This document shows, piece after piece, positions 16,177 through 25,620 of a stretch of DNA of 64,000 nt. The notes under the pieces are model-generated. The model was not told the DNA's origin and made no database searches. It saw only the letters and a program-made list of their open reading frames with translations. This stretch comes from Flavobacterium sp. N502540 (lineage in GTDB: Bacteria; Bacteroidota; Bacteroidia; Flavobacteriales; Flavobacteriaceae). Each line of letters begins with the position of its first letter. Within the stretch, counting starts at the first letter, position 1. The translations under genes were made by a program, and so were the position numbers. The stretch lies in the NCBI RefSeq assembly GCF_025947365.1, contig NZ_CP110012.1, forward strand, positions 2,542,001 through 2,606,000. Direction: 5' to 3'.

Positions 16177-17844
16177 TTACTTGTAATTATAATACGCAGA
16201 AGCCTGCTCTTTGGTAATGTATCCGTTTTTTAGATCTTTTTCGATTTTTTGAACCGATCTGTTTTCCGGAGCACCATATCCTCCACCAGTTGCGGTAACC
16301 AATTTTACCCTGTCGCCTTTGTTGAGTTTTACGTTGGTCACAATATTGTAATCTTCTATGGTTCCGTCTGTTCTAATTACGGTGAAATAATTGTAACTTC
16401 CTTCTTTTCCTCCATTTAAGCCCCAGGTGGGAATAGAATATCCTAAAAAAGCACCGGTTAAAAATGCTTCGTCGGATAAAACTTTAAAGGTAAGATACTG
16501 TCCGTTTCCTCCTTGAAATTCACCATAACCACCACCTTCGTTATGAAAAGTATATTCTTCAACCATAATGCCATATTTGCGTTCTCTGGTTTCTGCCGGA
16601 ATATTATAAGATTCTCCGTGGGCATAAGAAAACTGACCTTTGTTGCCATCATGAAAAGCGCTTGCTCCCCATCCGCCCGAAAGCGACTCGGCTTGTACAT
16701 AAAATTCATTGGTTACTGGATGAAAACCTGAAATGTAGGTAACACATACCGATCTAAAATGTCCCGCCGGTAGTTTATCGGGAGCTATGGGACCTAATGT
16801 TTTTAAAAGTAAATCAATGGCAGCCAGAAATATTTCGTAATAAACCGAAGTTGCGGCCGGAGTACTTGCACTTACCATTGTATCGTCCGGACAGATTAGT
16901 TTTACATGCGAAAAAGAACCATTATTTGCCGGTAGAGTAGGTGTTGTAATAGATTTGAATGCTGCTCTGACAGCGGTTTCCAGACCTGTTCGGGACAAAT
17001 TTAAAGGGCCTTTTAATTGTTTGTGTGAGCCTGTAAAGTCGCAAATCATACAGGAGTCTGTAATTTCTATTTTTAATTTTAGAGGAAAAGGACCATTTCC
17101 GAAACCATCATTTTCTATCCAGCCCGTATTTTCATAAATGCCATTCGGAATTTTTTGCAACTCTAGTAAACTTATTCTTTCACCATATTCCATAAATTCA
17201 ACAGCGGCTTTTTCATAAGCTTCCAGACCATATTTTTCGATAAGCCTGATAATGTTGTTTCCTCCAACATCATTGGCAGCAATACCGGAATAGAGGTCAC
17301 CCAAAGTGCTTTTTGGAAGTCTGACATTTACTTCTAACATTTTGATTAAACCTTCATTTAGAACCCCTTGGTCTTTTATTTTTACAAAAGGAAAATGTAA
17401 TCCTTCCTGATAAATTTCGGTAGAAACAGTAGAAACAGATCCCGGGTTTGTGCCTCCAATATCAGTCCAGTGCGATTTGTTTACGGTAAACGCAACCCTT
17501 TTTCCCTGATAAAAAATAGGAGTAATGATCGCAATGTCCGACAAATGAGTTCCGCCGCCAACATAGGGAGTATTAGCGATGATAACATCTCCTTCTTTTA
17601 AGGGGTTGTCTTTATATTGTTTTAATGTTTCTTCGACAACAAGACTCATGGCAGCAAGGAAAGTAATAACTCCGTTTCCCTGAGCCAAAAGTTTTCCGTC
17701 GCCATCTGTAATACCAACAGCATAATCTAAAGCCTCATATATAATTGGGCTCATACTTGTTCTTTGAATCGTTTCAAACATAGATTCGCCAATCGCTATT
17801 AAGGAATCCTGAATGATGTCGGATGTGAATTTATCTAAGCTCAT
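16177..17844 (-). CDS. Hydantoinase B / oxoprolinase-family subunit
   Basis: The 555-residue protein matches the HyuB family: FTSDIIQDSLIAIGESMFETIQRTSMSPIIYEALDYAVGI in parts near the start, GGTHLSDIAIITPIFY near residue 110, and the C-terminal glycine-rich GGGYGAPENRS. HyuB works with HyuA in ATP-dependent opening of cyclic amides (N-methylhydantoin, 5-oxoproline) or in related ketone carboxylation. The ATG at 17844 overlaps the stop of hyuA by 14 bases, so the two are coupled. The upstream start at 17898 would lie inside hyuA and is rejected. Substrate is unknown; the TonB receptor in the same operon suggests something imported from outside. Confidence 0.88.
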   Translation of the reverse strand: MSLDKFTSDIIQDSLIAIGESMFETIQRTSMSPIIYEALDYAVGITDGDGKLLAQGNGVITFLAAMSLVVEETLKQYKDNPLKEGDVIIANTPYVGGGTHLSDIAIITPIFYQGKRVAFTVNKSHWTDIGGTNPGSVSTVSTEIYQEGLHFPFVKIKDQGVLNEGLIKMLEVNVRLPKSTLGDLYSGIAANDVGGNNIIRLIEKYGLEAYEKAAVEFMEYGERISLLELQKIPNGIYENTGWIENDGFGNGPFPLKLKIEITDSCMICDFTGSHKQLKGPLNLSRTGLETAVRAAFKSITTPTLPANNGSFSHVKLICPDDTMVSASTPAATSVYYEIFLAAIDLLLKTLGPIAPDKLPAGHFRSVCVTYISGFHPVTNEFYVQAESLSGGWGASAFHDGNKGQFSYAHGESYNIPAETRERKYGIMVEEYTFHNEGGGYGEFQGGNGQYLTFKVLSDEAFLTGAFLGYSIPTWGLNGGKEGSYNYFTVIRTDGTIEDYNIVTNVKLNKGDRVKLVTATGGGYGAPENRSVQKIEKDLKNGYITKEQASAYYNYK

Positions 17845-19906
17845 TTGTATTTTTTTTAGAGATAATAATATTGGCGTAAGAATCAATTCTGCCTTCACAA
17901 TTGGGAGGGATTACAGTTGAGGTTGAGCTTTCAACAATAATTGCGGGGCCTTGAATAACCCAATTTGGGTTTAGTTTTTCGCGCTCGTAAAAATGACTTA
18001 GGAAGATACCCTGCTGGTCAAAATCTACCTTTTCTGTTGTGATTAAAGCATCTTCAACAGAGGTGTTTTTTGCTTCAACTTTTCCAATGAGAGGTTTGTT
18101 TACTTTTACTTCAGCAACCAAATGATAATTTACAATTTCGATAATAGTATCGTCAAGTTTAAAAGTGTATCTTTTTTTATGTAAGAGATGAAAAGCATCC
18201 TCGATTTCTTTAAGGTTTAGCTTTTTTACATCATTCAGTTTTAGTTTAACAGAATGCTCCTGACCATTATACCTTAAGTCTAAATAATATTCAAAATGAA
18301 TGACTTCTTTTTCATATTTATCTTTTTCGTAAGCATGGATAGATTCCTTTTCCATTTCGTCAAAAACCTTTTGAAGCGTGTTCAGGTTGTTTTGTTTTAA
18401 ATCTAAGACATCTGTACGAATGTAATCTCTTCTCAGGTCGGACATTAACATACCAAATGCTGAAAATACACCTGCATTTAGGGGGATAATTACTTCTGGT
18501 ATTTGCAATTCTTCGGCTAAGTAAGCGCCATGCATAGGGCCTCCGCCTCCAATAACAACCAAAGAAAAGTCTCTGGGGTCGTATCCTTTATTGACTGAAA
18601 CGCTCTTTAAAGCATTAACCATATTCGAATTTGCAATACGAATGATACCTCGCGCAATTTCGACAGTAGACATTTCTAATTCTTTTCGAAGCGGTTCTGC
18701 TGCTTTTTCTATACTGTCAAAATCGGGTTTTAATTCACCACCAAGGAAATAGTCTTTGTGAATCCTGTTGCAAATCACATTGGCATCTGTTGTAGTTAGC
18801 GAAGTTCCTCCTTTTCCATACGAAGAAGGTCCCGGACTTGCACCTGTACTATGAGGGCCAACCCGCATTTTTCCACCAGAATCTATCCAGGCAATACTGC
18901 CGCCTCCATTTCCTATTTCGACAATATCGATGACAGGGGTTAGGATAGGAAATCCGGCCTGTGTTTTTGTTTTCTCGATAGTATAAGTCGTTACAATTTT
19001 TGGGACCCCATTTTCAATCAAAGAACATTTTGCTGTTGTACCGCCAATGTCCAAAATAATTAAGTTTTGTTTGTTTATTGTTCTTCCTAGTACAACGCCA
19101 CCTAACATACCGCTTGCAGGACCCGATTCGATAAGGGTTATAGGGTTTGCTTTTACATCATCAACCGTTGTTATGCCACCGTTGGATTGCATGATATACA
19201 AGTTATGATGGTATCCTTTTTTTTGAAGGTTATGGGTTAGATTATTCAAATATTTCGTAGCGATAGGTTTAACATAAGCAGATAGCACAGTTGTGCTGGT
19301 TCTCTCATATTCCCGCCACTCTCTTGTAACTTCGTGTGATGCAATAACCTGAATTTGCGGGTATTTTTGTTTTATAATTTCGCACAGTTTTTTTTCATGA
19401 ATAGGGTTTTTGTAGGCATGTAACAAGCAAATTGCTATCGATTCGACACCTTCATCAATAAAATAGTGCAGTAAATCATCCAGGTTGTCTGTGTTTAGCG
19501 GAGTTACAATTTCGCCCAGGTAATTAATGCGTTCCTGTATTTCCTGACGCAGGTAACGTTCTACAAAAGGAGCTTCTTTTTTGAAATTGAAGTTGTATAA
19601 ATCAGGTCGTGTCCCTCTTCCTATTTCCAGAACATCCCTAAATCCTTGTGTTGTAATTAAGGCCGTTTTAGAACCTTTTCGTTCTGTAATGGCATTAATT
19701 ACCACGGTTGTACCATGAGCAAAAAATTCGATAGTACGTAAATCCAGATCGATTTTTTTGATAGCGTTTAGTATTCCTTTTTCAAACTCGCCAGGAGTTG
19801 TGCTTGCTTTTGATACTTTTACAGTGGTAACTTCTTTGTTTGTTTTATCATAGTCAAAGAAAACTAAATCGGTAAAAGTTCCTCCTATGTCTGTTGCAAC
19901 TCTCAT
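17831..19906 (-). CDS. Hydantoinase A / oxoprolinase-family subunit
   Basis: The 691-residue protein carries the Hydant_A_N domain from MRVATDIGGTFTDLVFF through HGTTVVINAITERKG, then the hydantoinase/oxoprolinase core with LDIGGTTAKCSLIE (an ASKHA-type nucleotide-binding loop) and IGGGGPMHGAYLAEEL. Members hydrolyse ATP to activate the substrate for ring opening or carboxylation together with the B subunit. Length fits a separate HyuA rather than a fused 5-oxoprolinase. It lies 42 bases after the TonB receptor gene and overlaps hyuB. The C-terminal part (residues 490-680) matches the Hydant_A C-domain, ending in WVIQGPAIIVESSTSTVIPP. Confidence 0.9.
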   Translation of the reverse strand: MRVATDIGGTFTDLVFFDYDKTNKEVTTVKVSKASTTPGEFEKGILNAIKKIDLDLRTIEFFAHGTTVVINAITERKGSKTALITTQGFRDVLEIGRGTRPDLYNFNFKKEAPFVERYLRQEIQERINYLGEIVTPLNTDNLDDLLHYFIDEGVESIAICLLHAYKNPIHEKKLCEIIKQKYPQIQVIASHEVTREWREYERTSTTVLSAYVKPIATKYLNNLTHNLQKKGYHHNLYIMQSNGGITTVDDVKANPITLIESGPASGMLGGVVLGRTINKQNLIILDIGGTTAKCSLIENGVPKIVTTYTIEKTKTQAGFPILTPVIDIVEIGNGGGSIAWIDSGGKMRVGPHSTGASPGPSSYGKGGTSLTTTDANVICNRIHKDYFLGGELKPDFDSIEKAAEPLRKELEMSTVEIARGIIRIANSNMVNALKSVSVNKGYDPRDFSLVVIGGGGPMHGAYLAEELQIPEVIIPLNAGVFSAFGMLMSDLRRDYIRTDVLDLKQNNLNTLQKVFDEMEKESIHAYEKDKYEKEVIHFEYYLDLRYNGQEHSVKLKLNDVKKLNLKEIEDAFHLLHKKRYTFKLDDTIIEIVNYHLVAEVKVNKPLIGKVEAKNTSVEDALITTEKVDFDQQGIFLSHFYEREKLNPNWVIQGPAIIVESSTSTVIPPNCEGRIDSYANIIISKKNTNELR

Positions 19907-19948
19907 ATGTCTGGTATTGGGTTTTTATAAAATGATTTTTGGTTCTGA

Positions 19949-22348
19949 TTAGAATTTATAGGATAGATCTAAGCCCAAAGTACATGGAGTGCTTGGAAAT
20001 CTTAAATTGTTAAACCCAAACTCGGCCGTAGGAAAAAATTCGGGATTGTATTTAGTATTAAAAATATTATTTGCCCAAAGCGTTAATCCAAAATGACTTA
20101 GGTTTAAATTTACTCTGGCGTTGACAAGGGTAAAAGGTTCCTGTTTGTATTGTTCACGAGAATCCCAAAACTGTTCTCCTCTGTGATCTGCATTTACATA
20201 AAATCCTAAAGTTGATTTTTCGCTCAGGGCAAAATTCGCATTACCACCAACCTGAAGGGTATTTTTTATAGTATAGGGAGAGGTGTTGCCGCTAATGTCA
20301 ATTGTTTTATAAGTCTTATAATCAAAAGCGGCGGCATTCGTTAACTGGTTGTAACTTCCTTTTTCAATTTTGCCGTTATTAAAGCCTAAACCGGCAAAAA
20401 AGTCTAAATTATTAGTGGCTTTAAATTTTATTTCAGATTCAAATCCGGATATTTTTACTTTGTCCAGATTGTAAATGCCCAGTACAGAAGGGGTAAGGGG
20501 AATAAAGGTATATTGTTGCTGATTTTTGAAATCGATTTGATAAAAAGCATTATTAAAAATAATTCGGTTGTTCCAAAAGCTGGTTTTAATACCAATTTCG
20601 TAATTATTTGTAAATTCAGGTTGGTACTCTTTCTCAAATTTTATCGTTTTGGCCGAGTTAAATCCGCCACTTCTGTATCCTTTTCCATAATTTACATAGC
20701 CTAAAACAGTTTCAGAAAATTGATAAGCTAAGGAAAGTTTAGGCTGCCAAACGGTTATATTAGTTTTTGAAAACGTATGAGAAATATGTGCTTTGTTTTC
20801 CAATTGGTCATTATCCGCACGCACTCCGGCTGATGCGGTTAACTTTGAAGTTATTTTGTAATCACCAAAAACAAATGCAGCAATTGTTCTTATCGTATTA
20901 TCGTCATTGTTGCCAACCAATGGCTTGGTGTCGTACTTGGCATTTGCGGCGGAAGCGTCTGTATAACCGCCTTCGTAAAACGTTTTATTCAAAAAAGTCG
21001 ACGTGTTTAAGTAGCGTTTGCTGTTTTGGAATAAGGTTCCAACGGTATAATTAAATTTAGAGTCTTTTGAATCTTTAGAAGTAAGCCTGAATTCCTGACT
21101 AAAAGTATCAGAGTCAGAGTCCTGAGACACCTTGCTGAAGGCATATTGCGAATAATCATTTTCTCCAATATAGTATCTTTTGGTAGCATTAAAAGAAGTC
21201 ACAGATTGAAATCTTACTTTACTTAAATTACCTTCAATTTTTAAACTGCTTAAAGAATTGGATAATTGGGAGTCTCCCATAATATCACCAAAAGGTTCAT
21301 GAGAATAATCATTGTCTGCAAGAGGAGGAATCGAAGCGTTAAAGATGTCTGTTTTGGTAACATAATAATTTCCGCCAGCTTTAATTTTAAAATTGTCCTG
21401 AACAAAGGTTGCAGACCATTGCAAGTTGAACACATATTTTAATTTTGCCCGAATATTGTATTCTTTGGAAAAATCTACTTTTTTATTTAAAAAAGTGTTG
21501 TTTATTAGTCCGTCAAACGATTTATAACCTCCCGATACACTGTAGTAAAACTTGTTTTTTGCAAGTGGCCCCGAAGAGGAAAATCTGGCACCAAGTAAAC
21601 CTCCGTTTCCCGTAGAGAGCGTAATTTTATTTTTGTACTTATTTGTAGGGTCTTTGGTTGTGATATTAATAGCGCCGGCGATGGCATTTTTCCCGTATAA
21701 AGTTCCTTGCGGACCCTTCACAAATTCCAATAATTCTAAATCATACAGGGACATGTTCATAGCACTTGCATCGGGTAAAGTCATTCCGTCGATCACAACG
21801 GCAACAGGAGATTCTCCATTTCGTATTTGCGAAATCCCCCTTACGGTAAGAAAGTTAACTCCGGGCTGTTGCGCCTGATTGAAAGTTACATTCGAAATTT
21901 GAGAGGTAAAGGTTTGGATATTATTGATCCCATTGGCTTCAATAGTCTGGGCATTTACGGCAACCGTCGTTTCCGGTAAACTTTGTATCGATTGCAGTCT
22001 TACTCTGGCTCTACTTGCCAAAGAGCCAAATCCTTTAATCGTGACTTCCTTCAGTTCATTTTCATTTTGTTCTAAAGAGACATTTACGATAGTGCCTTCT
22101 ACAGCAACTACTTTGCTCTTGAATCCTGTTGAAGAGATTTCTAATTCTTTTGAGTTTTCGTCTAATTGTAAAATAAAAGACCCATCAAAATCAGTAATGG
22201 TTCCATTTTTAGGATTTAATTTCTCCATTACAGAAGCGCCCGAAACAGGAGAACCTAAATCATCGGTTATGCGGCCTCCAATACTTCTTTTCTCTTGGCT
22301 CAAAACGATTTGACCACAACATAAAATGATTAATAGTAAAAGTTTCAT
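19949..22348 (-). CDS. TonB-dependent outer-membrane receptor with carboxypeptidase-like N-terminal domain
   Basis: The 799-residue precursor has a signal peptide (cleavage after about residue 17, IVLSQEKR), a CarboxypepD_reg-like beta-sandwich (residues 22-100), a plug (residues 110-230, including TVRGISQIRNGESPVAVVIDG and VKGPQGTLYGKNAIAGAINI), and a 22-strand-type barrel ending in the aromatic C-terminus LDLSYKF. It should import a ligand across the outer membrane using TonB energy. There is no SusD partner, so it is closer to a siderophore- or small-molecule-type receptor than to a SusC glycan transporter. It heads the hydantoinase operon, which points to a cyclic amide or similar small substrate. 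Confidence 0.92.
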   Translation of the reverse strand: MKLLLLIILCCGQIVLSQEKRSIGGRITDDLGSPVSGASVMEKLNPKNGTITDFDGSFILQLDENSKELEISSTGFKSKVVAVEGTIVNVSLEQNENELKEVTIKGFGSLASRARVRLQSIQSLPETTVAVNAQTIEANGINNIQTFTSQISNVTFNQAQQPGVNFLTVRGISQIRNGESPVAVVIDGMTLPDASAMNMSLYDLELLEFVKGPQGTLYGKNAIAGAINITTKDPTNKYKNKITLSTGNGGLLGARFSSSGPLAKNKFYYSVSGGYKSFDGLINNTFLNKKVDFSKEYNIRAKLKYVFNLQWSATFVQDNFKIKAGGNYYVTKTDIFNASIPPLADNDYSHEPFGDIMGDSQLSNSLSSLKIEGNLSKVRFQSVTSFNATKRYYIGENDYSQYAFSKVSQDSDSDTFSQEFRLTSKDSKDSKFNYTVGTLFQNSKRYLNTSTFLNKTFYEGGYTDASAANAKYDTKPLVGNNDDNTIRTIAAFVFGDYKITSKLTASAGVRADNDQLENKAHISHTFSKTNITVWQPKLSLAYQFSETVLGYVNYGKGYRSGGFNSAKTIKFEKEYQPEFTNNYEIGIKTSFWNNRIIFNNAFYQIDFKNQQQYTFIPLTPSVLGIYNLDKVKISGFESEIKFKATNNLDFFAGLGFNNGKIEKGSYNQLTNAAAFDYKTYKTIDISGNTSPYTIKNTLQVGGNANFALSEKSTLGFYVNADHRGEQFWDSREQYKQEPFTLVNARVNLNLSHFGLTLWANNIFNTKYNPEFFPTAEFGFNNLRFPSTPCTLGLDLSYKF

Positions 22349-22505
22349 TTGAATAGCGGGTAAGGTTAGTAAATATTTATTTGTTAAAAGTATTGATATT
22401 CCTATTTCAAAATAATTATTCCTGTTTATTTTAGGTTACTTTTTTTAAATTGGAATTAAACTGGAATGTTGTATTTTTGATTTATTAATGTAATTGTCAA
22501 TAAGA

Positions 22506-23813
22506 ATGAGTGTCAGAGGAATTAATTTGTCGAATGAATTTTTACTAAGCCTTCATAAGGAAATATTAATTTCGTTTTCAGCGTACTATGAAATCGAAAT
22601 AAAGACACTTAGCGTTTTTCAACTTTATGGGTTTGGAAAATACAATGAGGCAATGCCCAATCTTAAAAAGTTTATAATTGATAAAACGGGAAATTGGATT
22701 AATGGAAAATATCTTTATAATAAAATAAAAGATATTGAGAAAGGACATGATAAAGACATTAAATTGAGAAGAGAATACCTGTCGTTACTGATCGCTGCGG
22801 CAGGATATAAAAGTTATGAGGATTATTTGAAAAACTCTCCGCACATCACTAATGAATTAAGACAATTAGAAGAAATTAATTATAATAGTATCGCCGTCAA
22901 GGACGAAACTTTATATTATGTGGGCTATTATGTAGAAGATAAGCAATACTATATTAAATCGAAGTTTACGATTTATAAAATGAAAACAGCCTCATGGGAG
23001 ATTCTCTACTGGGAGAAAGAATTTGAACCTTCTTTTTATAATTATTATGGTAAATGTGTTTCAAGCGGAGAAAATGCGCTCTCTTTTTATTTTGGCAAAG
23101 AAAATTCGAATTTAAACAAAGAGTGTTTTGTAAATCTGTTTTATGGAAATAACATGATGACAAAACCAGTCTTGTTGGGAGCTTACTGCGGATTTGCAAG
23201 GCACAATAATCCTGTAGTTGGGAAAATAATTTTTGAATTGGTTGAGAATCTGGAATCACAAAATGAAAAAGTAAGAAGCAAAGAAATTAACCCGGATTTC
23301 TATTACTACCTTCATTCTCAAAGAATGGAAGTAGAAGGGATTTTACCTCAAAAAATGTCCGATCTGTCTGTCTCTTTAAGTAGGGCCAAAATCATTAAGT
23401 TTTTAATTGGAGATTATCTCGGTTTTTTTAGGGATCAGAACAATTATCTTGTTTCGATTTCTTTTCAGGTTTTAAATAAATTAGGGGAGCTAAAGCTTAA
23501 AGTAAACAATAAAAATTTTAAAGGAATTGGAAGAATCAGCAATGCAGAGAATCACCTGATAGCCGAATTTGTAGAAAAAAACAATTCCTATTCTCAATTC
23601 TCCATTCAGATAAAGCCTTTAGAAAAAGACTTGTTTTTAGGAAATATGCTCGTGTATACGGGAGCTGACACTTTAAATGGGAGAGTTTTACTTTGGAAAG
23701 AAAATAGCAATCTAAAAGAGTTTATGGCGCATAATAAAGACTTTTATCTAAACACACAAAGTTTAGATACTTCAATAACCGAAAAACTTAAGAAGTATTT
23801 TATTCTAACTTAG
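22506..23813 (+). CDS. Hypothetical protein diverging from the TonB-hydantoinase operon
   Basis: The 435-residue protein starts at the ATG at 22506 (a TTG at 22494 would add four residues). No signal peptide or membrane span is visible. Residues 10-105 are helical, with KFIIDKTGNWINGKYLYNK and AAAGYKSYEDYLKNS. This resembles the small helical N-terminal modules that precede varied effector regions in Bacteroidota, but I cannot name the family. The rest is beta-rich with many aromatics (TLYYVGYYVEDKQYYIKSKF), perhaps a sensor or ligand-binding part. It starts 157 bases from the divergent receptor gene, an arrangement often seen for a regulator. Its stop overlaps the convergent apaG stop by four bases. 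Confidence 0.7.
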   Translation: MSVRGINLSNEFLLSLHKEILISFSAYYEIEIKTLSVFQLYGFGKYNEAMPNLKKFIIDKTGNWINGKYLYNKIKDIEKGHDKDIKLRREYLSLLIAAAGYKSYEDYLKNSPHITNELRQLEEINYNSIAVKDETLYYVGYYVEDKQYYIKSKFTIYKMKTASWEILYWEKEFEPSFYNYYGKCVSSGENALSFYFGKENSNLNKECFVNLFYGNNMMTKPVLLGAYCGFARHNNPVVGKIIFELVENLESQNEKVRSKEINPDFYYYLHSQRMEVEGILPQKMSDLSVSLSRAKIIKFLIGDYLGFFRDQNNYLVSISFQVLNKLGELKLKVNNKNFKGIGRISNAENHLIAEFVEKNNSYSQFSIQIKPLEKDLFLGNMLVYTGADTLNGRVLLWKENSNLKEFMAHNKDFYLNTQSLDTSITEKLKKYFILT

Positions 23814-24196
23814 TTTAAAGCAAAAGGAGCACACATTCTGAAAGTAGGAACAATTACTTTGAATGTTTTGGTAGTGGTAAAGTTGATCATATTAAAATGA
23901 CCTTTCATCGCACCATAAGGAGATGACAATAAACAGCCTGAACTATAAGTGTGATTTTCGCCGGGTTTTAAAACCGGTTTTTTCCCAATAACACCTTCAC
24001 CGTCAACAATCTCAAGGTCGTTCAAAGAGTCGAAAATTTCCCAGTGACGGGAAGTTAACTGAACAGAATCTTTGCTGTGATTTTCGATTGTAACGACATA
24101 GCTAAAAGCAAAGTGAATCTTATAGTTCTTGAAGTAAGTACCTTCAAAACTAGTCAAAACAGATATTTTTATGCCTCTTGTTATCTGAGAAACCAT
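23810..24196 (-). CDS. apaG: ApaG-family protein
   Basis: The 128-residue protein fills one ApaG (DUF525) fibronectin-III-like fold. It has SYVVTIENHSKDSVQLTSRHW, the invariant GEGVIGKKPVLKPGENHTYSSGC in pieces, and GAMKGHFNM. In enterobacteria ApaG is linked to Co2+/Mg2+ homeostasis and to apaH, but its molecular role is unclear. It contains no enzyme motif. Here it is 79 bases downstream of the Plug gene on the same strand, and its stop codon overlaps that of the convergent unknown gene, leaving no room for a separate terminator. Confidence 0.93.
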   Translation of the reverse strand: MVSQITRGIKISVLTSFEGTYFKNYKIHFAFSYVVTIENHSKDSVQLTSRHWEIFDSLNDLEIVDGEGVIGKKPVLKPGENHTYSSGCLLSSPYGAMKGHFNMINFTTTKTFKVIVPTFRMCAPFALN

Positions 24197-24275
24197 ACTA
24201 AAGTAGTATATATGTGTGCGTTATAGGTGCAAAGCTACGAAAAAAAATCTTTCTGCCTAAATCCTTAACAATGTT

Positions 24276-25538
24276 TTAATTTATGATGTTTATCGAGTTT
24301 GCATTTCCTTTGCCAATCACTCTCTGGTATCGATCTGTGCTTTCTCTGTAATACACCAGGATGGTATATTCATTCTCAGTCTGATAAAAGTTTCCGTCTA
24401 TGGCATTTTCATAATCAATCACTCCTTTTTTATCGGCAACCGTGTATTGAAAAGCAGTAAACCCCTGTTTGATCACAATTGCTTTTTCAAAAATACCTTT
24501 CTCTGAATTATAATCCATCTTATATTCTGGAGCTAAGCTGTAATTGTTGAACATCCCACTGATATAAATATCCTTATTCGAGGCTCTGAAAGTTGGAGCG
24601 GACAGGCTGAAATATACCCAGGCATAGTCAGCTTCAATTTCATTGTTGGAAGCATTGATATTTTTCACTACGAAATTTCCGTTTACATCCTGATTGTTCG
24701 AGTAAATCTGATTGGCTCTTGCCAGATTGGTAAACAAATAAGAGTTATAAATGTCGCCACTGGTTCCTACCTTGGCTACATTGGTGCTAGCTGCGCGGAT
24801 GTCTTTGTTTTCAAAATACAAAAACTCATTACCACCCCAAAACTGAGTTTCTTTATCGTATTTGTACACCAGCTGATTCCCAATGGTGTATTGCGGCACA
24901 ATATTTTTAATAGAAGTGTTAAAGTTGCCATTTTGTAACAGTAGTACTTTTATATTTTGCAGCGGAGTCTGAAAAACAATATCATTAGAGCTGATATTAA
25001 AATCCAGATTTTGTTTGTGTTCTATGTTAGACAAATCCCGGCTTCTTTTTACCTGAGTCGCTACAGTACAGTGATTTTCGTATAAGATAAACTTTCTGGA
25101 TAGCACAACTTCTTTGTCCTCATTTAAAATACGAAGCATATAGTTGCCGGAAATACGCAGCTGACTGGTAAACTGATTCGGGAAAGGAAGTCGGTAATGC
25201 GAATAGATTTGAAGTGTATTAAACGAATTCGAATAATCGGTAATTCGCTGATTGTCAAAACCGCTGATGTAGTCTGTTTTCGGAATATCAGACGGTTTCC
25301 AGTTGTAATCGCAGTGTATCACTTCAAAATAATAATTGGCTTCATTGCCAAATAAATCGTCAAATTGAAATTGAAAAGCTTCCCCCAATTCGAAGATTGG
25401 AACGACATTACTACCGTTCTGAATAAAAGAGACCGTTTTAATATTGTAAGGCGGATTTACTTCAGTTTGTATTTCCTGAGCAGTAGCCGAAGCAAAAATG
25501 AAAAATATAAAGAGGTTTCTAAACAATTTTTTTGGCAT
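24276..25538 (-). CDS. Type IX secretion system Plug protein (DUF5103)
   Basis: The 420-residue secreted protein starts at the ATG at 25538 with a signal peptide (MPKKLFRNLFIFFIFASATAQ); the longer frame to 25655 lacks a signal at its start and is rejected. The body matches DUF5103: PPYNIKTVSFIQNG, YYFEVIHCDYNWKPSDI, the FDNQRITDYSNSFNTLQIYSHYRLPFP block in parts, and a C-terminal domain with APEYKMDYNSEKGIFEKAIVIKQGF. In F. johnsoniae, Plug is a periplasmic protein that seals the SprA translocon of the T9SS when substrate shuttle PorV is absent. The gene sits between apaG and the SNF2 helicase, 82 bases after the latter. Confidence 0.82.
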   Translation of the reverse strand: MPKKLFRNLFIFFIFASATAQEIQTEVNPPYNIKTVSFIQNGSNVVPIFELGEAFQFQFDDLFGNEANYYFEVIHCDYNWKPSDIPKTDYISGFDNQRITDYSNSFNTLQIYSHYRLPFPNQFTSQLRISGNYMLRILNEDKEVVLSRKFILYENHCTVATQVKRSRDLSNIEHKQNLDFNISSNDIVFQTPLQNIKVLLLQNGNFNTSIKNIVPQYTIGNQLVYKYDKETQFWGGNEFLYFENKDIRAASTNVAKVGTSGDIYNSYLFTNLARANQIYSNNQDVNGNFVVKNINASNNEIEADYAWVYFSLSAPTFRASNKDIYISGMFNNYSLAPEYKMDYNSEKGIFEKAIVIKQGFTAFQYTVADKKGVIDYENAIDGNFYQTENEYTILVYYRESTDRYQRVIGKGNANSINIIN

Positions 25539-25620
25539 CTTATTAAGTTGTAAGATTGTAAATATAACAATTTTATAGAACCTAATAAGATGCTGTTTTA
25601 GAGGTTTTGAAAACAATTTA

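Noticed and set aside
20767..21054. Plus-strand ORFs within the TonB receptor gene
   Set aside because: Antisense shadows of a well-supported coding region, with no domain content.
19949..22348. SusC-type glycan uptake locus
   Set aside because: No SusD-like gene or glycoside hydrolase follows; the operon partners are hydantoinase subunits and a cupin.
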